From NCBI GenBank assembly GCA_017383125.1, contig JAFNYY010000088.1, positions 1-35,605 of the forward strand: a DNA stretch of 35,605 bases. Direction: 5' to 3'. The notes under the pieces were generated by a model. That model saw only the letters and a list, made by a program, of their open reading frames with translations, was not told the DNA's origin and searched no databases. Of this stretch, positions 1 to 8,599 are shown piece after piece. Positions within the stretch are counted from its first letter, which is position 1; the number at the start of each line of letters is the position of its first letter. The position numbers and the translations under genes are program-made. This DNA comes from Schwartzia sp. (in: firmicutes). Its GTDB lineage: Bacteria; Bacillota; Negativicutes; Selenomonadales; Selenomonadaceae.

Positions 1-1
1 A

Positions 2-1072
2 GAGGAGATTGTAACCCATCCCAAGACGGGAGCAGAGATATACCGGCTTGAATACGGTGTATCTTCACCGGAGGTTCAGTTTACCCAGAAATATACTAAG
101 AAAAATCCCAGTAAGCTTCAGCTGACCTTCAAGAAAACAAAGCTCGGCAAGATAGAGCGGGAGCAGCAGCTTGACGGAAGGTATGCCAGTAATATAGTCT
201 TCGACGACAGTAAGAGGGGCAAGGTGCTGGTAACGATAACCTTTGCCGGCGAAGTAAAGAAGCAGGGTTATAAAATCTATTACGCCAAAGCCGATAAGCT
301 GACGAAAAAGCCGGCAAGGCTGGTAATGGAAATTGAAAAGAGGGGAAGCTACGGCCGGGATGTAGAGCTGAACGGTCTGAAGGGAAGAACAATAGTCATC
401 GATCCCGGACACGGCGGCGTAGATACCGGAGCAATCGGCCCCAGCGGTACGAAGGAAAAGGTCGTTACTCTCTATGTGTCGCAGGCACTGCGGGATATTC
501 TCGAGACTGCCGGCGCAAAGGTGACAATGACCCGGGATACCGACTGCGATGTTTACGGCCCAAATGCCACTGACCGTCAGGAGCTGGATGCCAGAGTAGA
601 GGTGGCACGGCGAACCAGAAAAGCGGATGTGTTTCTCAGTATTCACTGTGATGCTTTTTCCAATCCGCAGTCAAACGGAACCGGCACATTCGTTTACGGA
701 AAATTCCAGGAAGATTATCGGCTCGGCCAGGCACTGCAGGACGGCATGATTCGTCGCGGCGGACGCCATGACCGCGGCGTAAGGGAAGCAAATTTCTATG
801 TAATCAAGCATTCGCCGGTGCCTTCGGCATTGGTAGAGCTGGCTTTTATCACCAATTACAAGGAGGAGATGCTTCTCTGCTCAGACGGATTCCAGCAGGA
901 TATGGCAATCGGTCTGGCTGAGGGACTGGCAGAGTTTCTTCGCGGATACAAAAATGACTCAGTCGATACGGGGAAGAAGTTCGGACTGTCTTCCAGACAG
1001 CGTCGGGAAAAGCGGGATCAGGCTAAGGATGCTTCCATCAGAAGTACAAAAGAGGAGCGTAGCCGGAAATGA
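2..1072 (+). CDS. N-acetylmuramoyl-L-alanine amidase, AMIN + Amidase_3 (5' partial)
   Basis: Zinc-dependent cell-wall hydrolase that cuts the bond between muramic acid and the peptide stem; it should act outside the membrane. The reading frame is open from base 2, so the true start and any signal peptide lie upstream. The first ~110 visible residues resemble an AMIN domain (beta-rich, Lys-rich), followed by an Amidase_3 catalytic domain. The metal and catalytic residues expected for the family are visible: His137 in DPGHGG, Glu152, His215 in SIHCDAF and Glu279 in LVELAF (visible numbering). The C-terminus carries an extra ~35-residue basic tail rich in Arg and Lys. The stop overlaps the next start (ATGA), implying translational coupling to the GerM-like lipoprotein. 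Family assignment is secure; which amidase paralogue it is cannot be said. Confidence 0.93.
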   Translation, partial: EEIVTHPKTGAEIYRLEYGVSSPEVQFTQKYTKKNPSKLQLTFKKTKLGKIEREQQLDGRYASNIVFDDSKRGKVLVTITFAGEVKKQGYKIYYAKADKLTKKPARLVMEIEKRGSYGRDVELNGLKGRTIVIDPGHGGVDTGAIGPSGTKEKVVTLYVSQALRDILETAGAKVTMTRDTDCDVYGPNATDRQELDARVEVARRTRKADVFLSIHCDAFSNPQSNGTGTFVYGKFQEDYRLGQALQDGMIRRGGRHDRGVREANFYVIKHSPVPSALVELAFITNYKEEMLLCSDGFQQDMAIGLAEGLAEFLRGYKNDSVDTGKKFGLSSRQRREKRDQAKDASIRSTKEERSRK

Positions 1073-1659
1073 AAAAGGCGGTGAACTGTCGAATGAAGCG
1101 GTATGTTAAGAGCTGTTTGATGCTCGTCTTTGTTCTGATGATGTCTTTGGTGCTGACAGGCTGTGATGAGACAAATAAACCTGCCGACAAGTCAGCGGAG
1201 GTTGGCAGCGGGACAACGGTAAAAGAGAAAAAGAACAAACCGGAGATCCAGCCGGAGGTCACTGTATATTTCCCCGACAGCATGGGTGAGAAGCTGATGC
1301 CGGTTAAGCTGAAGATAAAGGGAGAGGCTCCGGCAAGAGAGATAATCAATCTGCTGCTGGCGGGTCCTGATGAAAAGGAACGGGCCGCAGGGATGACGAA
1401 GGCGTTCCCGAAGGGCGTAAAGCTTTTGGGCATTACAATCAAGGACAAGCTGGCGAAGGTCGATTTCTCAAAGGAGCTGAGGGAGAATTTTCAGGGCGGT
1501 TCCACAGGTGAGCTGATGCTGGCCGCATCGCTTGTGAATACACTTACAGGAAGCCCGGAAATAAAGCGGGTGAAGATACTGGTGGAGGGCAAGGAGATAG
1601 AGAGTCTTTCCGGTCATCTTGATCTTACCGAACCGATGGAACGGTTTAAGGATTTCTAA
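1069..1659 (+). CDS. GerMN-domain lipoprotein
   Basis: Predicted exported lipoprotein with a GerMN (sporulation/spore germination GerM-type) domain. The N-terminus has a basic start, a hydrophobic stretch and a lipobox LTGC with the lipidated cysteine at residue 32. A Lys/Glu-rich linker follows, then a GerMN domain from about residue 65 to 190 (pattern EIINLLLAGP, then VDFSKEL, then NTLT). Translation could also begin at the ATG at 1093, which sits behind GGCGGTG and would give a more usual signal peptide length with Cys24. It overlaps the amidase by four bases and the two form one unit ended by the terminator at 1673. Amidase plus GerM pairs suggest a cell-envelope role; the precise function is unknown outside spore formers. 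Confidence 0.88.
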   Translation: MKKAVNCRMKRYVKSCLMLVFVLMMSLVLTGCDETNKPADKSAEVGSGTTVKEKKNKPEIQPEVTVYFPDSMGEKLMPVKLKIKGEAPAREIINLLLAGPDEKERAAGMTKAFPKGVKLLGITIKDKLAKVDFSKELRENFQGGSTGELMLAASLVNTLTGSPEIKRVKILVEGKEIESLSGHLDLTEPMERFKDF

Positions 1660-1672
1660 TAGAAAAATATGC

Positions 1673-1711
1673 AAAAAAGGAAGCAGTTATGCATAAAACT
1701 GCTTCCTTTTT
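1673..1711 (+). terminator. Rho-independent terminator after the amidase/GerM unit
   Basis: A-tract, 10-bp stem GGAAGCAGTT / AACTGCTTCC (1679-1688 with 1697-1706), 8-nt loop, then five T. The flanking A and T tracts also pair, so it could work in both directions. Confidence 0.87.
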
Positions 1712-1712
1712 G

Positions 1713-1742
1713 TTGCGGTTGGACAGGATGCCGTGCTATAAT
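1713..1742 (+). promoter_or_regulatory. Candidate sigma-A promoter of the hybrid kinase gene
   Basis: TTGCGG (1713-1718), 18-bp spacer, perfect TATAAT (1737-1742). It lies just after the upstream terminator and would give a leader of about 110 nt. The -35 is imperfect. Confidence 0.45.
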
Positions 1743-1859
1743 AACGCTGAATAGCTGTCAAATTTATTATGGCATAAGTCTTTGCATAACGGCGAATAAA
1801 TGTTCTTCACCTCTGCAGGATGACGAGCTCGTTACGGATGATTTTCGGTGGAGCAAAAC

Positions 1860-4800
1860 ATGGAAAAGGGATTATTCAGGCAGCAGCTGGAGAAATATTT
1901 TTCTCCGGAACTGCCGACAAAGCAAGTTCTTTTTAACCTTACAACGGCGGCAGGTATATGCGGAGGTCTGGTTACGCTGTTTTTGTCGCTTCTGACAGAT
2001 ATGCCGATGACCAGACATATTATCACGATTACCTGCCTTGCACTGCTGCTGTTTACCGGCAGGATGGCAAATGACGGCGGTAATCTTGAGGCAGCTTCAC
2101 TTGTATTGACCCTCGTCCTGTCAATTGTTCTTGTCCCGGTGATGTTTCTCACCGGGGGAGGAATTGCCGGCGGTGTGCCTCTGTGGATGATTATGGGTCT
2201 TAGTCTTAGCTTTGCCCTTCTGGAAGGCAGAACAAGGAAGCTGGTGCTGTTTGCGGAGGCTGCAGTATATATTTCTCTGCTGGCTCTTTCGTATTTCCAT
2301 CCGGAAATGGTACCCCATTACTACACAAGGGCTGTAAGCTACATTGAAATCGGTCAGGGAGTCTTTGTCGTAGCATTTATGATCGGCTTTGTTATTTGCT
2401 GGCAGACCCGTCTGTACGAAAAGACGATGGAGAGCTATGCGGAGCAGAACGAAAGACTGAATGCTTCCAAGGAAGAAGCAGAGAATGCCAGAGCAGAAGC
2501 AATGGCGGCCAATCGGGCCAAGAGCCGGTTCCTGGCCAATATGTCTCACGAAATCCGTGTGCCGATCAATGCCGTTCTCGGCATGGACGAGCTGATTCTC
2601 CGTCAGACAAAGGACAAGGAGATTGAGCAGTATGCCGTCAATCTTCGGGAGGCAGGACAGAATCTGCTGAATATCATAAATGATATTCTTGATTTCTCCC
2701 GGTTGGAATCCGGCAAAATGGAAATCTCTGAGACGGATTATCATCTGGAAGAAATACTTCACGATGCAGTGAACATGATTTCCCCCTGGATGGAGAAACG
2801 AGGTCTGGCTTTCAGGCTGGAAAGCGACGGAGAGCTTCCCTCCGGTCTTCACGGCGACAGCATCCGCATACAGCAGATACTGGTAAACCTGTTGACTAAT
2901 GCGGCGAAGTATACCAATGAGGGTTCGGTTGAGCTGTTTGCCGGATATCGGAAGATAGACGATGACAGGATAGAGCTTATTCTCACCGTAAAGGATACCG
3001 GTATAGGTATCAGCAGCGAAAACAAGCAGAAGCTGTATGACTCTTTCCACAGGATTGAGGAGGAACAGAACCGCAATATTCAGGGCGCTGGCCTTGGTCT
3101 TTCGATAGTAAAGCAGCTCCTTGACCTGATGCATGGCATAATCAAGGTAGACAGTATATACGGCAAGGGTTCAACCTTTACTGTAGAAATCCCGCAGGGA
3201 GTCCATGACTGGTCTCCGGTGGGGGATGTAATGACGACTCTGAGCAAGGCTCGGGAAGACAACGAAAAATACAAAGAGCGCTTCAGAGCACCCCAGGCAA
3301 AGGTGCTGATTGTCGATGATATGCCGACCAATCTGATCTATGTAAAAAAGCTGCTGAATCCGGTAGGAATTCAGGTGGATACTGCACAGGGCGGCAGAGA
3401 GTGCCTGAGTATGCTTCAGCGCAAGCGCTACCATGTAATCTTCATGGACCACATGATGCCGGAAATGAACGGCATGGAAACCATGCGGCGAATGAGGAAT
3501 CTGGTAGGAAACCGGAATATTGGCGTGCCGGTGGTAATGGTTACCGCCAATGCTGTGTCCAATGTCATAGAAGAAAGCCGGCTGGTTGGTTTCAGTGATT
3601 ATTTGAAAAAGCCGATTCGAGGCATTGAGCTGGAAGACATGATACTGAAGTATCTTCCGGTTGGCATCGTCAATCTGATTGATGCTCCTAAGGAGGAGTC
3701 GGTTACGGCGGTTACCGCCGTTTCTCACGAGGGAGAAGTGCCTCTGAATCTCGGATTTCCTTCGGTCAGCGGTATCGTCGTACCGGATACTGTGCCGGAG
3801 GCACTGCGGCCGCTCTGCCGGATGGTTGCCGGTCTTGATGTGGAGGTCGGTATCAGCTACTGCGGCGGGGATATCAATCTGTATATGGAGACTTTGACCG
3901 AGTATTCCGCCAATGACAGGCTGCCGGAGCTTGAGAGATTCTATAGTGCCGGAGACTGGGACAACTATCGCATCCAGCTGATGGCGCTGAAAACCACCAC
4001 CCTTGCCATCGGCCATGCCAAGCTGTCGGAGGCGGTAAAGGCGCTTGAAGCAGCGGCGAAGGAAGAAAACATCGATGTTATAAGATATGGTCATTCTGCG
4101 GCGATGGAGGTCTACAGGGAACTGATTGAGAAAATCGGCAAATTCCTTGAGCTGAAAGAAACCGATGATAAAAACCTGCAGGAGGCTGAAAAAGCTTCCG
4201 GGGAAAGTCTTATTCTGGTGGTTGATGATAAAGACGACTGCCGAAAGATTGTGCGTCATGCCCTGTGCGGTGACTGCAGAATCGAGGAGGCAGTAAATGC
4301 AAAAGAAGCGTTTGATTTCATCGACCGTGAAACTCCTGACCTTATCCTGCTGAACACAGCGCTTGACGGTGAACCGGACGGGTTCGGAATCATGGAACAG
4401 CTGCGGATGGATTCGGTATGGCAGAAAATACCGGTCGTCTCTCTTACTTCCACCGGCGACACGGCGGCGGAGCTTCGGGCACTGAAGCTGGGAGCGGTGG
4501 ATTTCATTTCCAAGCCTTTGGCAGCAGAAGTCGTCGCTCAGAGGGTACAAAACATACTTGAGCTTAACAACCTCAGTCAAAATATGAATGACAGGGTTGA
4601 GAGTGCCGCAAAGATTTTCGGAGAACGAAGCGAAGCGGCGGAAAAGCTGGCCCGTCAGATAATAGAGACGCTTGCCAGCACATTAGACGCAAGCGACAAA
4701 TATCAGAGAGACCATGCCTTCCGTGTAGGCCGGCTGGCCAAGGAAATCGGCAGGCGTATGAGCTGCTCGGAAAGGGATCAGCAGCAGCTTTACTACATGG

Positions 4801-5234
4801 GTCTTGTATATGATATAGGCAAGGCTGCTGTGCCGAAGGAAATCCTTTATAAGCCGGGGGGACTCAGCGAGGAGGAAAAATCCGTCGCTCAGCGCCATGC
4901 GATTATAGGAGAGGAAATGCTGAAAAGGGTAACCCTTGAGCCGGAATTCGCTCAGGCAGCCCGCTGGCATCATGAGCGCTATGATGGTATGGGATATCCG
5001 GACGGTATAAAGGGACAGAGCATTCCGCTCTTTGCCAGAATAATTTCCGTGGCAGACTCCTATGATTCCATGCGCTCCCACAGAGCATACCGGAAGCCGC
5101 TCCCCATGGTGGAGGTGCGGGAGGAATTCCTGAAGGAAAGCGGTCGTCAGTATGACCCGGAAATTGTTAAGGTCATTGTGCAGATGATAGAGGATGATCC
5201 TATCTACGCAGGGGAAATAAACAAACTGCAGTAG
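1860..5234 (+). CDS. Membrane hybrid histidine kinase with two REC domains, HPt-like region and HD-GYP domain
   Basis: Large signalling protein (1124 aa). The start is set at the ATG at 1860 because GGTGGAG (1847-1853) lies at good distance; the in-frame GTG at 1848 has no clear ribosome site. Order: hydrophobic multi-pass region (~25-190), coiled coil (~190-220), HisKA with H-box His230 (MSHEIR), HATPase with N box (NLLTNAAKY) and G boxes (DTGIGI, GLGLS), receiver 1 with Asp530 (FMDHMMPEMNG), HPt-like helices (~655-760), receiver 2, and a C-terminal HD-GYP domain (HHERYDGMGYPDG). Kinase core and receiver 1 look intact. Three later sites are altered: Met708 where HPt domains carry the phospho-His, Asn832 where receiver 2 should carry Asp, and Tyr984 in place of His in the HD pair (YDIGK). 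The ligand and output are unknown; classical c-di-GMP hydrolysis is doubtful. It appears to be a single-gene unit. Confidence 0.93.
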   Translation: MEKGLFRQQLEKYFSPELPTKQVLFNLTTAAGICGGLVTLFLSLLTDMPMTRHIITITCLALLLFTGRMANDGGNLEAASLVLTLVLSIVLVPVMFLTGGGIAGGVPLWMIMGLSLSFALLEGRTRKLVLFAEAAVYISLLALSYFHPEMVPHYYTRAVSYIEIGQGVFVVAFMIGFVICWQTRLYEKTMESYAEQNERLNASKEEAENARAEAMAANRAKSRFLANMSHEIRVPINAVLGMDELILRQTKDKEIEQYAVNLREAGQNLLNIINDILDFSRLESGKMEISETDYHLEEILHDAVNMISPWMEKRGLAFRLESDGELPSGLHGDSIRIQQILVNLLTNAAKYTNEGSVELFAGYRKIDDDRIELILTVKDTGIGISSENKQKLYDSFHRIEEEQNRNIQGAGLGLSIVKQLLDLMHGIIKVDSIYGKGSTFTVEIPQGVHDWSPVGDVMTTLSKAREDNEKYKERFRAPQAKVLIVDDMPTNLIYVKKLLNPVGIQVDTAQGGRECLSMLQRKRYHVIFMDHMMPEMNGMETMRRMRNLVGNRNIGVPVVMVTANAVSNVIEESRLVGFSDYLKKPIRGIELEDMILKYLPVGIVNLIDAPKEESVTAVTAVSHEGEVPLNLGFPSVSGIVVPDTVPEALRPLCRMVAGLDVEVGISYCGGDINLYMETLTEYSANDRLPELERFYSAGDWDNYRIQLMALKTTTLAIGHAKLSEAVKALEAAAKEENIDVIRYGHSAAMEVYRELIEKIGKFLELKETDDKNLQEAEKASGESLILVVDDKDDCRKIVRHALCGDCRIEEAVNAKEAFDFIDRETPDLILLNTALDGEPDGFGIMEQLRMDSVWQKIPVVSLTSTGDTAAELRALKLGAVDFISKPLAAEVVAQRVQNILELNNLSQNMNDRVESAAKIFGERSEAAEKLARQIIETLASTLDASDKYQRDHAFRVGRLAKEIGRRMSCSERDQQQLYYMGLVYDIGKAAVPKEILYKPGGLSEEEKSVAQRHAIIGEEMLKRVTLEPEFAQAARWHHERYDGMGYPDGIKGQSIPLFARIISVADSYDSMRSHRAYRKPLPMVEVREEFLKESGRQYDPEIVKVIVQMIEDDPIYAGEINKLQ

Positions 5235-5281
5235 ATATTGGCTCATAGATATAGTCATTTAAATTCTAAGGAGGAATTAAC

Positions 5282-5677
5282 ATGGCAGAAGAAATGGCAA
5301 AAGAAAAAGGTATTGGCAGCATCCGTATTGCTGACGAAGTAGTCAGCATCATTGCGGGTATGGCATCCACTGCTGTCGAGGGCGTAGCAGGCATGAGCGC
5401 CGGTATTGTCGGCGGTATTGCCGAGGTTCTTGGTCATAAGAGCTTCACCAAGGGCGTGAAGGTTGAGGTTGGCGAGAAGGAAGCTGCCGTAGATTTGTTC
5501 ATTATTGTGAAATACGGCGTCCGCATCCCCAACATTGCCCTGAAGGTACAGGAAGCCGTAAAGACTGCCATCGAGAGCATGACCGGCCTTGTTGTCGTTG
5601 AGGTCAATGTTCATGTTCAGGGTGTTGCCCTGCCGGAGCAGGAAAACACAAAAGAGGATGACCAGCGGGTTCATTAA
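5282..5677 (+). CDS. Asp23/Gls24 family envelope stress protein
   Basis: 131-aa Asp23 (alkaline shock) family protein. In Staphylococcus, Asp23 is a membrane-associated protein anchored by AmaP and linked to cell-envelope stress; that role is carried over by family. The typical pattern is visible: IRIADEVV start of the domain, GVAGM, a repeated VGEKEAAVDLFIIVKYG strand region, and the ending VEVNVHVQGV. The start follows a strong AAGGAGG site. It is the first gene of the conserved Firmicutes string asp23-amaP-DUF2273-nusB. The final ~12 residues are acidic and probably disordered. Confidence 0.93.
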   Translation: MAEEMAKEKGIGSIRIADEVVSIIAGMASTAVEGVAGMSAGIVGGIAEVLGHKSFTKGVKVEVGEKEAAVDLFIIVKYGVRIPNIALKVQEAVKTAIESMTGLVVVEVNVHVQGVALPEQENTKEDDQRVH

Positions 5678-5689
5678 TGGTATAGGGCG

Positions 5690-5709
5690 GAGGGGCTTCA
5701 TCGCCCCTC
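5690..5709 (+). other. Hairpin between asp23 and amaP
   Basis: Stem GAGGGGC / GCCCCTC (7 bp) with a 6-nt loop, in the gap between the two genes. No solid T run follows, so it is more likely an mRNA-stability or processing element, allowing more asp23 product than downstream product, than a true terminator. Confidence 0.35.
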
Positions 5710-5752
5710 TGCATACCTTTGATTTTATTGCCGGAAGAGGAGGCCGTAAGCT

Positions 5753-6336
5753 GTGGATTTGTTCAAACGCATTGCAGTACTGATTTTTGCTGCGGGGATG
5801 ACGGTGGCTTCGCTGGCTTATCTGGCATTGGCTTCGGGTCTTGTGCCGTGGTACATGGTAGAGACGCATATAAAGCCTCTTATCGGCAGCCTGCCCTTCA
5901 TCGGTGCCGGTGCTGCGGCTTTGCTGTGGAGCATTATGCTCCTGCTTATGTTTTCTCACGGCCGGGGACTGTTTCCCATGAAGGGGAAATTGTCATAGGC
6001 GGCGGTGAAGGCGGCAGAGTGAATATAGCTCCGGAGGTAATCACCGGAGTAGCAGGCAAAGCAGCTGCTGAGGTAAACGGGGTCAGGGAGGCTTTTGCAG
6101 AGGTCAGCCCGTCCGACAGCGGAGAAAACCCGGCCATTACCCTGAAAGTGGGTCTTGTCATCAGCAGCGGAACGGACAGAAATGCCCTTGAGCTTGGTGA
6201 GGAGGCTCGTACCAGGGCAGAAGAAGCTGTGAAGTCAATCACTGGGCTGGATAAGGTAAAGGCCGATGTTCATATCGTAGAGGTATCGTCCGGAATGAAC
6301 AGGGATTCAAAGAACGCCAAACGGCGGGTCGTGTAA
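5753..6336 (+). pseudogene. amaP: Alkaline shock membrane anchor AmaP, split by a frameshift
   Basis: AmaP anchors Asp23 at the membrane. Translation should start at GTG 5753 behind GAGGAGG; the product begins MDLFKRI and has two membrane segments, as expected for AmaP. This frame runs into a stop at 5996-5998 after 81 residues. The Asp23-like C-terminal half (VNIAPEVITG to ADVHIVEV) lies in the -1 frame and ends at 6336. It has no credible start of its own: upstream in that frame the translation is cysteine-rich nonsense antisense to nothing useful. Joined, the two parts make ~194 aa, a normal AmaP length. The shift must lie between about 5955 and 5992. It is either a one-base deletion, a sequencing error, or recoding; no classical X XXY YYZ slippery heptamer was found there. 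Confidence 0.8.
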
Positions 6337-6348
6337 GCAGGTGACAGT

Positions 6349-6585
6349 GTGAAGGAAATGATATTAGACAGGCTGAAATCTCTTTGGGAAGCCCATCCTG
6401 TGACGATGGTTACTACTTCAGTCGGAATCCTTCTGGGCGTGTTTATGCTTCTGATTGGATTCTGGGCTACCCTGTTCCTGCTATTGACCGGTTTTGCCGG
6501 GTTTGTTATCGGCCGCTGGCTTGAGGCAGACCCTAGTCGCCTGAACGGCTTTATAGAAAAAATTGACGATGTATTTCGTCGCTGA
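6349..6585 (+). CDS. DUF2273 small integral membrane protein
   Basis: 78-aa protein with a short amphipathic N-terminus and a long hydrophobic hairpin (about residues 18-52) followed by a charged tail. It matches the DUF2273 small membrane proteins that regularly sit between amaP and nusB. The start is GTG 6349 with AGGTGA just upstream. The function is unknown; by context it probably assists Asp23/AmaP at the membrane. Confidence 0.85.
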   Translation: MKEMILDRLKSLWEAHPVTMVTTSVGILLGVFMLLIGFWATLFLLLTGFAGFVIGRWLEADPSRLNGFIEKIDDVFRR

Positions 6586-6615
6586 AAATAAATTATGACT
6601 AAGGAGACTTTTTGA

Positions 6616-7071
6616 ATGAGTCGCAGAAATGCCAGAATTGTGGCAATGCAGGCCCTGTTCCAGTTTGATATGGGTCAGCCACTGGCTAATGATATGTCCG
6701 AGGCAGAAGTACGGGAAACAGCGCTGATGATGGCAGCTGACAGCGGTAAGGACGGAGAGCCTACCAAGCTCAGTGAAGCAGACCTTCAGTTTGCCCGCTT
6801 TCTGGTAGACGGTGTCCTCGACAACAAGGCAGCTATTGATGAGATGATAACGGCTGTATCCAAGAACTGGAAGCTGAGCCGCATGGCATCCATTGACCGC
6901 TGTGTTCTTAGAATGGCCGTTTTCGAGCTGAAGTTTGCTCCTCATGAGAGCGCTGCTCCGGTTGGAACTGTCATTGACGAGGCTGTCCGGATTGCCAAGG
7001 GCTTTGGAACCGATAATTCGGGAAAATTTGTCAACGGTGTTTTGGCCAGCGTTATAGAGGATAAGATTTGA
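6616..7071 (+). CDS. nusB: Transcription antitermination factor NusB
   Basis: 151-aa all-helical NusB. With NusE (S10) it binds boxA RNA and supports processive transcription of rRNA operons. The N-terminus RRNARIVAMQALFQFD and the C-terminal ELKFAP...IDEAVRIAKGFGTDNSGKFVNGVL are the standard signatures. The start follows AAGGAG. It lies in the long operon, 19 bases before xseA. Confidence 0.96.
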   Translation: MSRRNARIVAMQALFQFDMGQPLANDMSEAEVRETALMMAADSGKDGEPTKLSEADLQFARFLVDGVLDNKAAIDEMITAVSKNWKLSRMASIDRCVLRMAVFELKFAPHESAAPVGTVIDEAVRIAKGFGTDNSGKFVNGVLASVIEDKI

Positions 7072-7090
7072 ACCCCGCAGAGAGCCGTTT

Positions 7091-8293
7091 ATGGATACAA
7101 AAAAATTAACTGTAACCGAACTGACCCGCTACATAAAGCTGCTGCTTGAGAGTGACAGGATAACCGGTCATGCGGTAGCTGTGGTTGGTGAGGTTTCCGG
7201 TGCCAATATAGGGCCGCGGGGCCATATGTATTTTTCCCTGAAGGACAGCGGGGCAGCTCTGGACTGTGCTGTTTGGGCATCTTCTGTAAGCCGCCTGAGT
7301 CACAGGCCGAAAAATGGCGATAAGATACTGGCCGTGGGAAAGATTGACCTCTATGCCCCACAGGGAAGATACAAGCTGGTAGTCAATCAGGTGCAGCCTG
7401 TAGGTGCCGGAGATATAATGGCGGAGCTGGATGCCTTGAAAAACAGGCTGACAGCAGAGGGAATCTTTGCGCAGGAGCATAAGAAGCCGCTGCCGGCATT
7501 CCCCAGAACAATAGGAATTATTACTTCTGCCACCGGTGCCGCCCTGCAGGATATGGTGAGGGTGGCAAAGGCCAGAAATCCCCGGGTCAGGCTGATTTTT
7601 CATCCGGCAAAGGTGCAGGGTGAAGGTGCAGCGGCCGAGATTGCAAAGGCGATAGACTACTTCAGCCGTGAGAATAATGCGGATGTATTGGTCTGCGGAC
7701 GCGGCGGCGGCTCCATGGAGGATTTGTGGGAATTCAACCGGGAAATCGTCGTCAGAGCGATTTACAACTGCCGGGTGCCGATTATTTCGGCGGTCGGTCA
7801 TGAGACGGATTTCACGCTGGCGGATTTTGCTGCCGATGTGCGGGCGGCAACACCCTCCAATGCTATGGAACTGGCTGTACCGGATACGGTGGAGCTGAGT
7901 AGCAGATTGAGGCATCTGGCGGTAAGACTTCAGCAGGCAGCACATTCGAAGATAAGATACAGACAGACTCTGCTGGATGGGCTGAAGCGAAGCAGGACTC
8001 TCTCAAATCCTGCGCTGCTGCTGTCAGAAAAGCGTCAGCGGCTGGAACTTCTGGCGGAGAGATTGGCCGAAAAGAGCAGGGGAATCATTGACAGCAGGAA
8101 GCAGCGGTTGATACTGCAGCGGGAGCGGCTGGCTCTACTTGACCCCATGAATCTTTTGCGCCGTGGTTACGGAATCGTCAGCAGCAATGACGGCAGACTG
8201 CTCCGCAGTGTCAGCGGAGTCAAGGTCGGAGACGATATAGTAGTGAGATTGTCAGACGGAGAACTGACAGCTTCCGTTGACTCAGTGAAGTGA
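7091..8293 (+). CDS. xseA: Exodeoxyribonuclease VII large subunit
   Basis: 400-aa catalytic subunit of ExoVII, which degrades single-stranded DNA to short oligonucleotides. An N-terminal OB-fold domain spans about residues 1-100. The central catalytic domain contains GRGGGSMEDLWEFN and VGHETDFTLADFAADVRAATPSNA, both diagnostic. A long coiled-coil region rich in Leu, Gln and Arg (~265-350) binds the small subunit, and a short C-terminal beta segment ends the protein (RRGYGIV). The length is typical for Firmicutes. Its stop overlaps the extended xseB reading frame, consistent with coupled synthesis. Confidence 0.97.
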   Translation: MDTKKLTVTELTRYIKLLLESDRITGHAVAVVGEVSGANIGPRGHMYFSLKDSGAALDCAVWASSVSRLSHRPKNGDKILAVGKIDLYAPQGRYKLVVNQVQPVGAGDIMAELDALKNRLTAEGIFAQEHKKPLPAFPRTIGIITSATGAALQDMVRVAKARNPRVRLIFHPAKVQGEGAAAEIAKAIDYFSRENNADVLVCGRGGGSMEDLWEFNREIVVRAIYNCRVPIISAVGHETDFTLADFAADVRAATPSNAMELAVPDTVELSSRLRHLAVRLQQAAHSKIRYRQTLLDGLKRSRTLSNPALLLSEKRQRLELLAERLAEKSRGIIDSRKQRLILQRERLALLDPMNLLRRGYGIVSSNDGRLLRSVSGVKVGDDIVVRLSDGELTASVDSVK

Positions 8294-8328
8294 CGGGGAT
8301 GTCTGAGAATATACAGATGGAGAAGAAA

Positions 8329-8577
8329 ATGGCTGCAAGGAAAAACGCAGAAAAGGAGCAGACCTTCGAGGAGGCTCTCGGAGAGCTCGAAGCAATCGTA
8401 GCCGAAATGGAGCAGGGTGAACCTACTCTTGTGGAGCTGACAGAAAAATACAGCCGGGGAGTAATGCTGGTAGATAAGTGTCAGCAGGAGCTTGACCGGG
8501 CTGAAAAAATGATAGATATGATGGTAAAGTCCGACGGGTCACTGGTGGAAACGGATATGACCACGCTGCGGGCCTAA
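8329..8577 (+). CDS. xseB: Exodeoxyribonuclease VII small subunit
   Basis: 82-aa helical small subunit of ExoVII; it wraps the coiled coil of XseA. Signature: TFEEALGELEAIVAEMEQGEPTL and a second helix LVDKCQQELDRAE. The start is chosen at ATG 8329 because GGAG at 8319-8322 is six bases upstream and the length becomes typical (~80 aa). The frame is open back to a GTG at 8290 that overlaps the xseA stop, but neither that GTG nor the ATGs at 8299 and 8317 have a good ribosome site. Confidence 0.93.
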   Translation: MAARKNAEKEQTFEEALGELEAIVAEMEQGEPTLVELTEKYSRGVMLVDKCQQELDRAEKMIDMMVKSDGSLVETDMTTLRA

Positions 8578-8599
8578 AAAATAATTTGGTGGTAGTACA

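Noticed and set aside
1719-1742. TTGGAC paired with TATAAT upstream of the kinase
   Set aside because: The spacer would be only 12 bases; TTGCGG with 18 bases is preferred.
3171-4580. Minus-strand open frame of 469 codons
   Set aside because: Fully antisense to the hybrid kinase gene, with no recognisable domain or ribosome site.
5719-5955. Plus-strand N-terminal part of the 5719-6336 frame as a separate gene start
   Set aside because: It overlaps the genuine MDLFKRI reading of AmaP and is Cys-rich nonsense; only the part after about 5960 is AmaP-like.
5950-5995. Programmed -1 frameshift in amaP
   Set aside because: No X XXY YYZ heptamer in the correct frame was found; runs such as TTTCCC and GGGGAAA are out of phase. 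Not excluded, but not supported.
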